Shown piece after piece: positions 16,132 to 24,070 of a stretch of 49,652 nucleotides of DNA; the stretch's first letter is position 1; the number at the start of each line of letters is the position of its first letter. Made by a program: the position numbers and the translations under genes. The notes beneath the pieces are model-generated. The model did no database searches. It worked only from the letters and a program-made list of their open reading frames with translations, and was not told where the DNA came from. Origin of the DNA: a virus; the IMG/VR virus record IMGVR_UViG_3300044695_007728, positions 1 through 49,652 of that record, one strand, 5' to 3'.

Positions 16132-16212
16132 AGGTGGTGTTTGGAACTTGTAAGATAGTACCTATATAGTTTTTACTATCATACAATAGAGGTTCGATTC
16201 CTCTACCATCTT
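16132..16212 (+). tRNA. tRNA-like element, aberrant cloverleaf
   Basis: The 5' AGGTGGT (16132-16138) pairs with ACCATCT (16205-16211). A textbook T arm AGAGG-TTCGATT-CCTCT (16188-16204) precedes the 3' strand. No normal D arm or seven-base anticodon arm can be drawn. The middle holds GGAACT...AGTACC (one mismatch) and GATAGTA/TACTATC as alternative stems. It may be a degraded tRNA, a D-armless variant, or a processing signal between rIIB and the next gene. Confidence 0.45.
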
Positions 16213-16290
16213 TTTGGATATTGCTTTTGATGGTAGTGTTTACTGTCCCAATATCAAAACTGTAGGCAGGAAGTGGAAAAAGGAAAACAA

Positions 16291-17433
16291 ATGTTTAGCG
16301 ATACTTTGGCTTTTAATCCGTTTGATAAGACTCATAGTGCTATTGGAACGAGAGATCAGATTACTTTGCGAAATAAGTTTTTTGATTCTTTTGGTGGTCA
16401 GCAGATTTTTTGTTATAATGGTGATCCTCGCAAGAAGATCAGTAGCATGAATCATACGGATCATCTTACCACCGTTGCTATTGCAAATGATAGTCAAGGT
16501 GCTGATGCTTATTTCTACGTTAATGGTGGACGTAAACAATATGCGATTAGTAGAATTCGTGCTTGTTTTGTTGATATGGATGCTGGGCGAGATGATCAGG
16601 GTCGTTATTTTAAGCCCAGTATCGTCATGCAAAAGAAAAAGGAGTTCTTGAACCAGATCAATAGCTTTCCAGTAAAGCCAAGCTGGGTTGTTGATACTCG
16701 CAATGGCTATCAGTGCTACTGGATTCTAAATCCAAACAATATCAATCCTCATAAGACTTATTGGAGTGGTATTCAAAAGAAACTGGTAAATCATTTTGGT
16801 GGTGATGCCAGAGCTATCAAGATCAACCAGATTTATCGTATCCCTTATACTTGGTGGAGAAAAGGTTGGGAGGGTAAGCAACCTTACTTTACTAGTATTC
16901 TGTCAGGATCAACTGGTAATCCGATAAATATCGAACAACTGAAACAGGCTCTTGATGGCGTTTCTGCTGTGGTTAATATTGTTGCTAATAAGACTAGCGA
17001 TGAATGGTTTAAGGAATATGCTAAGGCTTATAAGAAGTCTGATATTACGGGGGTTCCAGTAGCAGTTAATGTTGCTGCAACTATTGCCAATCAGATGAAC
17101 TCTTTAAACCTTAACACATATACCAATAGCACAGACGATATCAAGACAAAGTATGTCTATTCTGGTCATGGTATGTTCAATAAGGCTTATGGTGATCCTA
17201 CTCCAGTATCTCCTGTAGATGACGAGGACGATACAGATTCTCTTGAGCCGCTTCCTGTTGACGCTGGGGGCGAGGATTTAGATCTTGACGGTTCTCAGAC
17301 CAAGCTTTTAAAGACGGTCGTGGAGTTCCTTAATCAAGTCTCAACGCCGCTCTACTTTAGCAATAATAGATTCCTGTCTAATTCTGCTAAGGAACTGGCA
17401 TCTAAAATCAGCGACAAATTTTGTATCGGGTGA
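16291..17433 (+). CDS. Primase-polymerase (AEP superfamily) candidate
   Basis: This 380-residue protein has CFVDMDAGRD (D95 and D97, the catalytic DxD). WVVDTRNGYQCYW resembles the second AEP motif (usually xGxGxHxYW), and GGDARAIKINQIYRIPYT resembles the third Asp plus RIP motif. Together they point to the RepB or PrimPol-like archaeo-eukaryotic primases, which make primers or fill gaps. The usual His of motif II is Gln here. The start at 16291 has AAAGGA; a GTG start 18 bases upstream is weaker. No helicase domain is fused. Confidence 0.72.
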   Translation: MFSDTLAFNPFDKTHSAIGTRDQITLRNKFFDSFGGQQIFCYNGDPRKKISSMNHTDHLTTVAIANDSQGADAYFYVNGGRKQYAISRIRACFVDMDAGRDDQGRYFKPSIVMQKKKEFLNQINSFPVKPSWVVDTRNGYQCYWILNPNNINPHKTYWSGIQKKLVNHFGGDARAIKINQIYRIPYTWWRKGWEGKQPYFTSILSGSTGNPINIEQLKQALDGVSAVVNIVANKTSDEWFKEYAKAYKKSDITGVPVAVNVAATIANQMNSLNLNTYTNSTDDIKTKYVYSGHGMFNKAYGDPTPVSPVDDEDDTDSLEPLPVDAGGEDLDLDGSQTKLLKTVVEFLNQVSTPLYFSNNRFLSNSAKELASKISDKFCIG

Positions 17434-17436
17434 AAT

Positions 17437-17847
17437 ATGCACGAAGATTATGAAGATGACAACTACGACGACCACGATGATAGTCAGGACAATTTAGAGA
17501 GTCATTATAAAAAATATTTCAAGTTTGATCCCGCTGCGTGGGATGCTTGGGGGAAAATGTTATATGATACTCTAAATGACATAGTTGAATATCCTTCAAA
17601 CGTATGGTATATTGGCCCGAGTTTTCCGAAAGGTTCGTTACCTGTGAATGATTACTTCTCCAAGTCAGGGAGCCTTAAAAACTCCCTGTATTTGGGGAAC
17701 AATCATTACAAAGAGCCGATCTATAAAACCAAATACTTTGTTCATGACAAACTAAATACTGATTACAAGAATCACTTAAGATCACACGCGGTTCACTTTT
17801 TACAACTGCCGAACTACTATAAAGGACTGTTCGACATTTTAAATTAA
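17437..17847 (+). CDS. Acidic N-terminus protein, unknown
   Basis: This 136-residue protein's first 22 residues are mostly Asp, Glu and Tyr. A Trp- and Tyr-rich soluble domain follows (AAWDAWGKMLYDTLNDIVEYP). No family is recognised. It starts three bases after the PrimPol stop and may be co-translated. Confidence 0.55.
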   Translation: MHEDYEDDNYDDHDDSQDNLESHYKKYFKFDPAAWDAWGKMLYDTLNDIVEYPSNVWYIGPSFPKGSLPVNDYFSKSGSLKNSLYLGNNHYKEPIYKTKYFVHDKLNTDYKNHLRSHAVHFLQLPNYYKGLFDILN

Positions 17848-17856
17848 AGGATAAGG

Positions 17857-18111
17857 ATGCTACCAGCAGCACTTTTATATTTAGCAATGGCTTTTGGTTC
17901 GTTAACGGAGACCCCATTCATAGCTTATGATTTGGCAAACAATATGAGTCAATCAAAAAGAATAGAATGGACAAAAATGTCTGATGATTCTGGCAATGTA
18001 AGATTCACTATCACCTTCTATAAAATGCCGATTTTAGCTGAGTTGGGTTTTGAAAGAACTTTTGTCAATAAACACAATAACTGTCAAACAGAACTTAAAA
18101 AGAAAAAATGA
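17857..18111 (+). CDS. Small protein with hydrophobic N terminus
   Basis: This 84-residue product has an uncharged hydrophobic start (MLPAALLYLAMAFGSL), possibly an anchor. A beta-like segment RFTITFYKMP follows, with a Lys-rich end. ATAAGGATG gives a close ribosome site. The next gene overlaps by ATGA. Function is unknown. Confidence 0.55.
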   Translation: MLPAALLYLAMAFGSLTETPFIAYDLANNMSQSKRIEWTKMSDDSGNVRFTITFYKMPILAELGFERTFVNKHNNCQTELKKKK

Positions 18112-18353
18112 TTATGAAAACCTATTTTGAAATTACCTTTAATCGCAGTCAGTATAATAATGAATTTAATACCATGTCAGAAGCTCTTAGTGTTGTAGAA
18201 AAAATAATTAACGAAGATAGGGCGATACCCGAAACAATAATAGAAAGAGACAGAAAGTCTGATAGGGTTGTAGCTATTTACAAACCAACTTTTAGTGCTA
18301 AACTTATATGTACTGAAATACCAAAATATAATGGAGCTTCACTATTATCATGA
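18108..18353 (+). CDS. Small protein, unknown
   Basis: The 81-residue product has TYFEITFNRSQYNNEF then helical SEALSVVEKIINEDRA, a beta-helix-beta pattern. It starts with ATGATTATG; the second ATG at 18114 is equally plausible. It overlaps both neighbours. Confidence 0.55.
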   Translation: MIMKTYFEITFNRSQYNNEFNTMSEALSVVEKIINEDRAIPETIIERDRKSDRVVAIYKPTFSAKLICTEIPKYNGASLLS

Positions 18354-18787
18354 AAGATCAAAACGAACCGTGGTTTTATATCAATGATTTAGAGGGTTTT
18401 GTAGATAATTCTAGACAACTAGTTTTCAAGTTTTTTGGTCAGAGCAATGAAATAGCAGATGATTCACTAACCGCTTCGTTAGCATCATTAGGCGATTTAG
18501 ATCAAGAAGAGCTTGATAAAACAATATCACATGAAGAAGCGACAGTAATAATTAAGAATAGAGCTAAGATTCAAATCAATAGAAAGTCTAAGCAAAAAAG
18601 ATATTGCATAAATGACGAGATATTGCAGCTTATTATAGAAGATCTTAATAGTAGAATGGTAAGTAATATACTTACAAAATTAGTAGTAGACGGTGTTATT
18701 GAGAGCGCTTTTGATACAGAAAAGAACGACTTTATTTTTTGGGTGAAAGAAGAAGATGATCAAAACTCTAAACCAGAAACCGACTGA
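18350..18787 (+). CDS. Unknown soluble protein
   Basis: The 145-residue protein is charged and helical, with DEILQLIIEDLNSRMVSNIL near the C terminus, then an acidic end. It could be a small binding partner of replication genes nearby, but nothing specific is visible. Its end overlaps the next gene by 32 bases in another frame. Confidence 0.55.
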   Translation: MKDQNEPWFYINDLEGFVDNSRQLVFKFFGQSNEIADDSLTASLASLGDLDQEELDKTISHEEATVIIKNRAKIQINRKSKQKRYCINDEILQLIIEDLNSRMVSNILTKLVVDGVIESAFDTEKNDFIFWVKEEDDQNSKPETD

Positions 18788-19178
18788 ACACGATATCCAT
18801 CTAAAATATTTATGCCAACAGTGCGGAGAAACGCATTGGCTATCTTTTTTAGAAGCATCTACAAAAAACTTTAAAGTAGTATGCCATTGCGGTAATACTT
18901 TTAAGGTAAAAAGAGTAGATGGATTCAAGCTTAAGTACGCGAATAGAAAAAAGAAGCCAGCAGTAGTCCAGCATACCTCAGACCCTATGGTATCAGATAG
19001 TCTGACAGAACAAGAAATTCCTGTTGACCTACTGAATAATTGTGTTAAAATACTTATTGGCTATGGCTACGATAAGCAGGAGTCAATAGAACTCCTATCT
19101 TGTGCGTATAGAAAAAATCCGGTGGATAGCGTATCATCTTTGGTTAAACAAACTTTGGCATCATTAAAGGATCTTTAA
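18756..19178 (+). CDS. Zinc-ribbon protein with RuvA domain III-like C terminus
   Basis: This 140-residue protein has a zinc ribbon at residues 20-45 (CQQC...CHCG). Residues 92-139 read LLNNCVKILIGYGYDKQES followed by VSSLVKQTLASL. This matches RuvA domain III, the three-helix module that contacts and controls RuvB (ALxxLGYxxxEA...LIxxAL). It sits one base before ruvB. No RuvA tetramer or junction-binding domain is present, so it may load RuvB in a new way. Function is inferred from context. Confidence 0.65.
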   Translation: MIKTLNQKPTEHDIHLKYLCQQCGETHWLSFLEASTKNFKVVCHCGNTFKVKRVDGFKLKYANRKKKPAVVQHTSDPMVSDSLTEQEIPVDLLNNCVKILIGYGYDKQESIELLSCAYRKNPVDSVSSLVKQTLASLKDL

Positions 19179-20078
19179 ATGAGTATTAATGTTATTAGAC
19201 CGTCTTGTTTTAATGATATTGTTGGTCAATCAGAAGTGGTCAACAGACTAAAAATCATCACTCACGGCTGTAAAATGTCGGGCAGCGTGATGCCTCATAC
19301 TTTAATAGACGGGCCTCCCGGCCTTGGTAAAACGACAATAGCCAGTTCCATAGCGAACGAACTAGGCGTGAACTTATATACCATCAATGCTGCGAATATC
19401 CGAAGCATCAAAAATATACTACCTTATCTTATGGGGATTGCTCCTCAATCAGTATTGTTTATTGATGAGATTCATAGACTGACTAAGATAGTAGAAGAAT
19501 TTTTATATCCCGTAATGGAAGATTTTGTTCTTAATATTACTGTTGAAGATAAACCTGAAACTATTGATCTTCCACTATTTACTTTGATTGGGGCTACTAC
19601 CAGCGGTGGTAGCTTAAGCCAACCTTTCTATGATAGGTTTACTATTAAAGAGCATCTTTCCTATTATAGTTGTGATGAACTAGCTAAACTAGCCAGATCG
19701 AACGCAGATAAGCTCGGACTAAACATTAAGGAAGACGATCTTATTGAGATAGCAAAAAGGAGTAAGGGTACACCAAGAATTTTAAACGCTAGACTACAAT
19801 GGTATAGAAACTACACTAGTTTTTATGAGGGTAAAGAGGTCAGTATTGATGAGATATTTAATAACCAGGGTATTGACTCAAGAGGTCTAGATGTCTATGA
19901 TAAGATGTATCTGGATGTTCTAAAGAAGTCTAAGGGTGCAGCTTTGGGATTAAAAAGTATATCATCACTAACTGGCATAGCTATTGAAACTATCGAGAAT
20001 AGCATTGAGCCTTATCTTGTAAGGATGGGCTATGCGGTTAGAACTCAAAAAGGAAGAGTTCTAGGAGATGTTTCGTAA
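19179..20078 (+). CDS. ruvB: RuvB-like Holliday junction branch migration ATPase
   Basis: This 299-residue protein carries Walker A (GPPGLGKTT), Walker B (LFIDEIHR), the sensor 1 region (GATTSGG) and the arginine-finger region (YDRFTIKEHLSYY). A C-terminal winged-helix region starts near GIDSRGLD. It lacks only a few residues compared with bacterial RuvB. It drives branch migration or fork restart. It follows the RuvA domain III-like gene and overlaps the start of the thioredoxin gene. Confidence 0.93.
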   Translation: MSINVIRPSCFNDIVGQSEVVNRLKIITHGCKMSGSVMPHTLIDGPPGLGKTTIASSIANELGVNLYTINAANIRSIKNILPYLMGIAPQSVLFIDEIHRLTKIVEEFLYPVMEDFVLNITVEDKPETIDLPLFTLIGATTSGGSLSQPFYDRFTIKEHLSYYSCDELAKLARSNADKLGLNIKEDDLIEIAKRSKGTPRILNARLQWYRNYTSFYEGKEVSIDEIFNNQGIDSRGLDVYDKMYLDVLKKSKGAALGLKSISSLTGIAIETIENSIEPYLVRMGYAVRTQKGRVLGDVS

Positions 20079-20460
20079 AACAATATTAACTTTTCTACTT
20101 ATCTTATCTATGATCAACAATAGTCAGGGGCTTTTCGCGGCCCCTGCTATTTTTGTTGATTCTCCAGCAGATGCTTTTGCTCTAGCAGCAGACACTAAAA
20201 AAGACCTGCTTATTATCTTTGGTGCTAATTGGTGTGTATATTGTAATATCCTGAAAAATGATATTAAAACCAATCTAAATATAGTTGAAGATAAAATTGT
20301 TTGCTTTGTAGACTTTGATCAGAATAAGGATATGGTCAAAGAATATAGGGTTAGAACTATCCCAGACTATATGCTTTATAGAGACAGCATAGAAATCAAA
20401 AGAAAAGTCGGATATAAAAATAAAGAGAAATTTCAAGAATGGCTACTAAATAATGAATGA
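20068..20460 (+). CDS. Exported thioredoxin-like protein
   Basis: This 130-residue protein has an N-terminal signal peptide of about 25 residues (KTILTFLLILSMINNSQG). A thioredoxin fold follows with ANWCVYC and TIPDYMLY (cis-Pro). It is likely exported and works on disulphides in the periplasm, unlike cytoplasmic phage thioredoxins. Its start lies within the end of ruvB. Confidence 0.82.
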   Translation: MFRKTILTFLLILSMINNSQGLFAAPAIFVDSPADAFALAADTKKDLLIIFGANWCVYCNILKNDIKTNLNIVEDKIVCFVDFDQNKDMVKEYRVRTIPDYMLYRDSIEIKRKVGYKNKEKFQEWLLNNE

Positions 20461-20788
20461 TATATCTTTTACTATCAATATACCAACATTAATTTTAGGA
20501 TTTTTATTTGGCGGGTGTTTATTTTTAATAGGCTATTTTTATGGTAAATCTAGGTCTGTTGATACTCATGGTGTATCATTTTATGGAGAAAATAAGCCAC
20601 GAAGTTTTTTTAGTGAAAACAACAAGGCGGCAAAACCAAAAATTAATATAGATGACACTAAGGTAGTTACTGATATCAAAACAGATGAGCTAGAAAAAAA
20701 ATATGAACAGTTAGGAGATATTAAAAACTCCAATGAAAATATTAGTAGCTCTATAAACAAGCTTAAAAATATGAAAAATAATTTATGA
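20453..20788 (+). CDS. Membrane-anchored coiled-coil protein
   Basis: This 111-residue protein has one transmembrane helix at about 9-29 (LILGFLFGGCLFLIGYFYG). A polar linker and a C-terminal helical region (ELEKKYEQLGDI) follow. Function is unknown. It overlaps both neighbours. Confidence 0.6.
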   Translation: MNDISFTINIPTLILGFLFGGCLFLIGYFYGKSRSVDTHGVSFYGENKPRSFFSENNKAAKPKINIDDTKVVTDIKTDELEKKYEQLGDIKNSNENISSSINKLKNMKNNL

Positions 20789-21390
20789 AAATTTGTGGTA
20801 TTTATCAAATCATTAATATCGTAAACAATAAAAGATATATAGGTCAATCTATTGATATTAAAAATAGATTTATTCGACATAAATATCAATTAAATAAAAA
20901 TATTCATGATAATAAAAAACTACAAAATGCCTGGAACAAATACGGCAAACAATCTTTTAAATTTGAGATATTAATTAAATGTAATAAAGAGCTTTTAAAA
21001 AAGCTAGAAAAACAAGAAGTAGAAAAAATTGCTGAACACAGCTATAATATCAGTAAAAACTATGATAATCTTTATGGAAAGAATAATCCATTTTATGGAA
21101 AAACACACAATCAAATAACAAAAGAAAAAATGTCATTAATAGCAAAAAGTCGCACTGGAAATAAAAACCCCAATTATGGCAATAAAAATTCTATTAAAAC
21201 AAAAATTAAAGCAGGACATAATAAAAAAACCAAATTGACTAAAAAACAAGTTACAAAAATTATAAAGACCCAAAATAAGACGCATCAAGAAATTGCTAAT
21301 ATATACGGGGTTTCAAGAAGCGTTATCACTAGAATTAAAAATGGCACAAGATGGGGCCTTATCACTAATATTAATGGAGACAATATATGA
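20785..21390 (+). CDS. GIY-YIG homing-type endonuclease
   Basis: This 201-residue protein has a GIY-YIG nuclease domain at 1-90 (GIYQI...YIGQS, then RFIRHKYQL and the conserved Glu in QEVEKI). NUMOD3-like repeats follow (NNPFYGKTH, NPNYGN), then a C-terminal HTH (IANIYGVSRSVITRI). It is free-standing, not within an intron, and overlaps neighbours by ATGA. Its Lys- and Asn-rich composition differs from neighbours and fits recent entry. Confidence 0.93.
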   Translation: MKICGIYQIINIVNNKRYIGQSIDIKNRFIRHKYQLNKNIHDNKKLQNAWNKYGKQSFKFEILIKCNKELLKKLEKQEVEKIAEHSYNISKNYDNLYGKNNPFYGKTHNQITKEKMSLIAKSRTGNKNPNYGNKNSIKTKIKAGHNKKTKLTKKQVTKIIKTQNKTHQEIANIYGVSRSVITRIKNGTRWGLITNINGDNI

Positions 21391-22400
21391 GCGGATGCGG
21401 ATTAGATGTAGGTACCAGCTATATAGTATTTGCAAAAGAGAAGAATGAACAAAATGAAAATGTAGTCTATAAAGACTTTAGAGACGCTTTTTATGTTATC
21501 AAGCCAACGACACCAGTAGCCACTAAGATGATAGAAAAAGGACTAGCGGGGAAAGTTTTTATTAAAGATAGTGATGGCTCTTTTATTCTTTTAGGCAAAG
21601 ATGCAATAGAAAAAGCAATAGAAAGAAACGACACAGCAAAAAGACCAATGTACAAAGGAGTAGTTTCTGCTAAAGAAAAAGACGCAAAGAAGATCCTAGC
21701 TTTTATATTGAAAGAGGTTGTTGGTCAGGCTTCTGAAAAAAATGAACAGCTTGTTTTTTGCGTTCCTGCTCAACCAGTAGATCAAGAAGATGAAGATTTT
21801 GATGTTGGATATCATGAAGATGTAGTAAAAACCATATTAAGTGAATGTGGCTATAATGCTAAAGCTATTAATGAAGCTGAAGCATTATGCTATGCTGAAC
21901 TAGATATAGAAGATTATACAGGAATTGCTATTAGTTGTGGTGCTGGCATGACAAATGTTTGTGTCATGTTAAATGGAGAACCTACTGTAGTATTTAGTAC
22001 AACAAAAAGCGGAGACTGGGTAGATCGCATGAGTGCGGTAGCAACAGGAGAACCAGATAGTGTTGTACAGGCAGAAAAAGAGGGTGGTGGCTTTGTAATA
22101 GGAGAACCAAACGATAGTCCTATTTTAGGAGCAGTGTCCTCATACTATGAGAGACTAATAGACTATACAACAAAACAACTAGCACATGCCCTAACTAATC
22201 ACAAGTCTTTACCAAAATTTAAAAATCCATTAACAATTATTGTTGCTGGTGGTACTTCGCAAGCTGCGGGATATATTGAGGAGTTTGCTAAAAAGCTAGA
22301 AGAAAATGGGTTTCCTCTTGCAATCAAAGAAGTAAAACACGCATCTGATCCATTACATGCCGTTGCTAAGGGATGTCTAATAGCCGCCAAGGTATTATAA
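21387..22400 (+). CDS. Actin/Hsp70-superfamily ATPase, ParM-like
   Basis: This 337-residue protein has the phosphate 1 loop (GLDVGTSYIV), NEAEALCYAELD at the connect region, phosphate 2 (ISCGAGMTNVCV) and the adenosine loop (IIVAGGTS). It may form filaments for plasmid-like partition or positioning of phage DNA, as in other large phages. Family placement beyond the superfamily is uncertain. No adjacent partner gene or centromere-like repeat is seen. Confidence 0.8.
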   Translation: MSGCGLDVGTSYIVFAKEKNEQNENVVYKDFRDAFYVIKPTTPVATKMIEKGLAGKVFIKDSDGSFILLGKDAIEKAIERNDTAKRPMYKGVVSAKEKDAKKILAFILKEVVGQASEKNEQLVFCVPAQPVDQEDEDFDVGYHEDVVKTILSECGYNAKAINEAEALCYAELDIEDYTGIAISCGAGMTNVCVMLNGEPTVVFSTTKSGDWVDRMSAVATGEPDSVVQAEKEGGGFVIGEPNDSPILGAVSSYYERLIDYTTKQLAHALTNHKSLPKFKNPLTIIVAGGTSQAAGYIEEFAKKLEENGFPLAIKEVKHASDPLHAVAKGCLIAAKVL

Positions 22401-22416
22401 AACTTTATGATCTAGT

Positions 22417-22968
22417 ATGCTACACATCATTACCCCATGTTCAAGACCTTTTAATCTATTAAAAATATTAGACACTATTCCTACTAAAGCAAATTGGATT
22501 ATTTGTTATGACAATAAACATGGCGATCTGCCTATTCAAAGCCATAATAATATAGAAATATTAAATTGTGTAGATACTGGGGCTTATGGAGTCAAAGCGA
22601 GAAATCACGTATTAGATAATTATTCTTTTAATGATAATGACAGCATACTATTTCATGATGATGATAATATTATTCATCCAGATCTATATACTGAAATTCA
22701 ACCATTACTAGATAATGATTACTCTATGATATGTTGGGGACAGTTGAATTCAGATAATTCTATACGTCTTTATCCTCCTAGAAAACGCCCTAGGATTTAC
22801 TGGATAGATACAGCATCATACTTGATTAAATGGAGATATAATAAAAATATTAGACATATAGAGAAATACACTAGCGATGGGTACTATGCTCAAGCCTGTT
22901 ACGATAAGACAAAAACCATTAGAATTAATAAATTTTTATCTTATTACAATTACTTGAGAAATACATAA
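22417..22968 (+). CDS. Glycosyltransferase-like protein, GT-A type
   Basis: This 183-residue protein begins LHIITPCSRPFNLLKIL, a nucleotide-sugar entry strand, and has SILFHDDDNIIHPDLY with an acidic DxD. It is shorter than most glycosyltransferases and may be a minimal domain. The substrate is unknown. It sits next to an HNH gene. Confidence 0.65.
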   Translation: MLHIITPCSRPFNLLKILDTIPTKANWIICYDNKHGDLPIQSHNNIEILNCVDTGAYGVKARNHVLDNYSFNDNDSILFHDDDNIIHPDLYTEIQPLLDNDYSMICWGQLNSDNSIRLYPPRKRPRIYWIDTASYLIKWRYNKNIRHIEKYTSDGYYAQACYDKTKTIRINKFLSYYNYLRNT

Positions 22969-22969
22969 T

Positions 22970-23275
22970 ATGTTTAATTTTCTGAACAAAATCAGATACG
23001 CAGTAAGGTCTCCTAAATGGCAAAACGTAAGAAAAGAACATATTAAAAATAATCCGTATTGTATCTCTTGTGGTAGAGATAAAAGGCTAGAGGTCCATCA
23101 TATAAAACCTGTACACTTATTTCCCGAGCTAGAATTAGATCCAGACAATTTGGTCACTTTATGTGCCGATCCATGTCATCTACTATTTGGACACTTAATG
23201 AACTTTAAAAGCTATAATAAAATGGTTATTGAAGATTCCATGGTGTATCTTAACAAAGTAAAAAATAGACCATAA
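22970..23275 (+). CDS. HNH endonuclease
   Basis: The 101-residue protein has CISCGRDKRLEVHHIKPV, NLVTLC and CHLLFGHL, the compact HNH nuclease seen near phage packaging genes and as free-standing nucleases. It starts one base after the upstream stop. Confidence 0.88.
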   Translation: MFNFLNKIRYAVRSPKWQNVRKEHIKNNPYCISCGRDKRLEVHHIKPVHLFPELELDPDNLVTLCADPCHLLFGHLMNFKSYNKMVIEDSMVYLNKVKNRP

Positions 23276-23305
23276 TTTATCGATTAGCTGATAAAGGAGT
23301 AGGAT

Positions 23306-24070
23306 ATGATCAGACCCACTACATTATTAGGGGCTATACTCCTATGCATAACCAGCATTGTATCAGCAGGAACTATAGATCCTAATACTCCTGATAGTAA
23401 ACATCTTGAATACGGCTCTAAGTTTCCTAGTGTTGTTAAACTGTGTTGCTTTGATGGGGTTGGACTATCATGTGGTTCAGCCGTTATTATTGATCCCCAC
23501 TGGATATTGACGGCTGCTCATGTTGTAGAAAAGTGCGAAGCCTGGACTATAACAACAGAAAATAAACAGTATAAAGTATCCAAAATGATCAGCTATCCAG
23601 AGTATGAATCCGAAAAATTTGGATATCATGATATAGCATTAGGCTATGTAGAAGAAGAACTTAAACTAGAATACTATCCTCCACTTTATTCTAATGACGA
23701 TGAGATAGGCAAAGTTTGCAGTATGGCTGGATGGGGATTTACTGGAACATTTAATACTGGAATAAAAACATCGGACGGAAAAAGAAGGGGTGGTTCAAAT
23801 TTTATTGATGGTACAGAACGAAATGTTCTCGTCTGCTCCCCTTCTAGGAGACATAACAAGTTCACAGAGCTTGAGTTTTTAATTGGAAGCGGTGATAGTG
23901 GGGGTGGTCTCTTTATAGAGGGAAAACTTGCAGGAATCCATTCGTCTGTAGTTGCGATAGATAAAAAACCAGACTCAACATATACCGATGAAAGCTGTCA
24001 TACAAGAATTAGTCTATATCATAAATGGATTATAAACACAATGGAGAATTATGTCCATGAGAAGAAATAA
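23306..24070 (+). CDS. Secreted trypsin-like serine protease (S1)
   Basis: This 254-residue protein has a signal peptide at 1-22 (LLGAILLCITSIVSAG). The catalytic triad regions are LTAAHVV (His), YHDIALGYV (Asp) and GSGDSGGGLF (Ser). It is probably exported and able to cut envelope or external proteins. An AAAGGAG ribosome site precedes it. The stop overlaps the start of the subtilisin-like gene, suggesting linked translation. Confidence 0.92.
   Translation: MIRPTTLLGAILLCITSIVSAGTIDPNTPDSKHLEYGSKFPSVVKLCCFDGVGLSCGSAVIIDPHWILTAAHVVEKCEAWTITTENKQYKVSKMISYPEYESEKFGYHDIALGYVEEELKLEYYPPLYSNDDEIGKVCSMAGWGFTGTFNTGIKTSDGKRRGGSNFIDGTERNVLVCSPSRRHNKFTELEFLIGSGDSGGGLFIEGKLAGIHSSVVAIDKKPDSTYTDESCHTRISLYHKWIINTMENYVHEKK

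Noticed and set aside
16214-16450. 78-residue + strand frame after the tRNA-like element
   Set aside because: It overlaps the PrimPol-like gene in another frame, starts without a ribosome site and has a low-quality hydrophobic composition.
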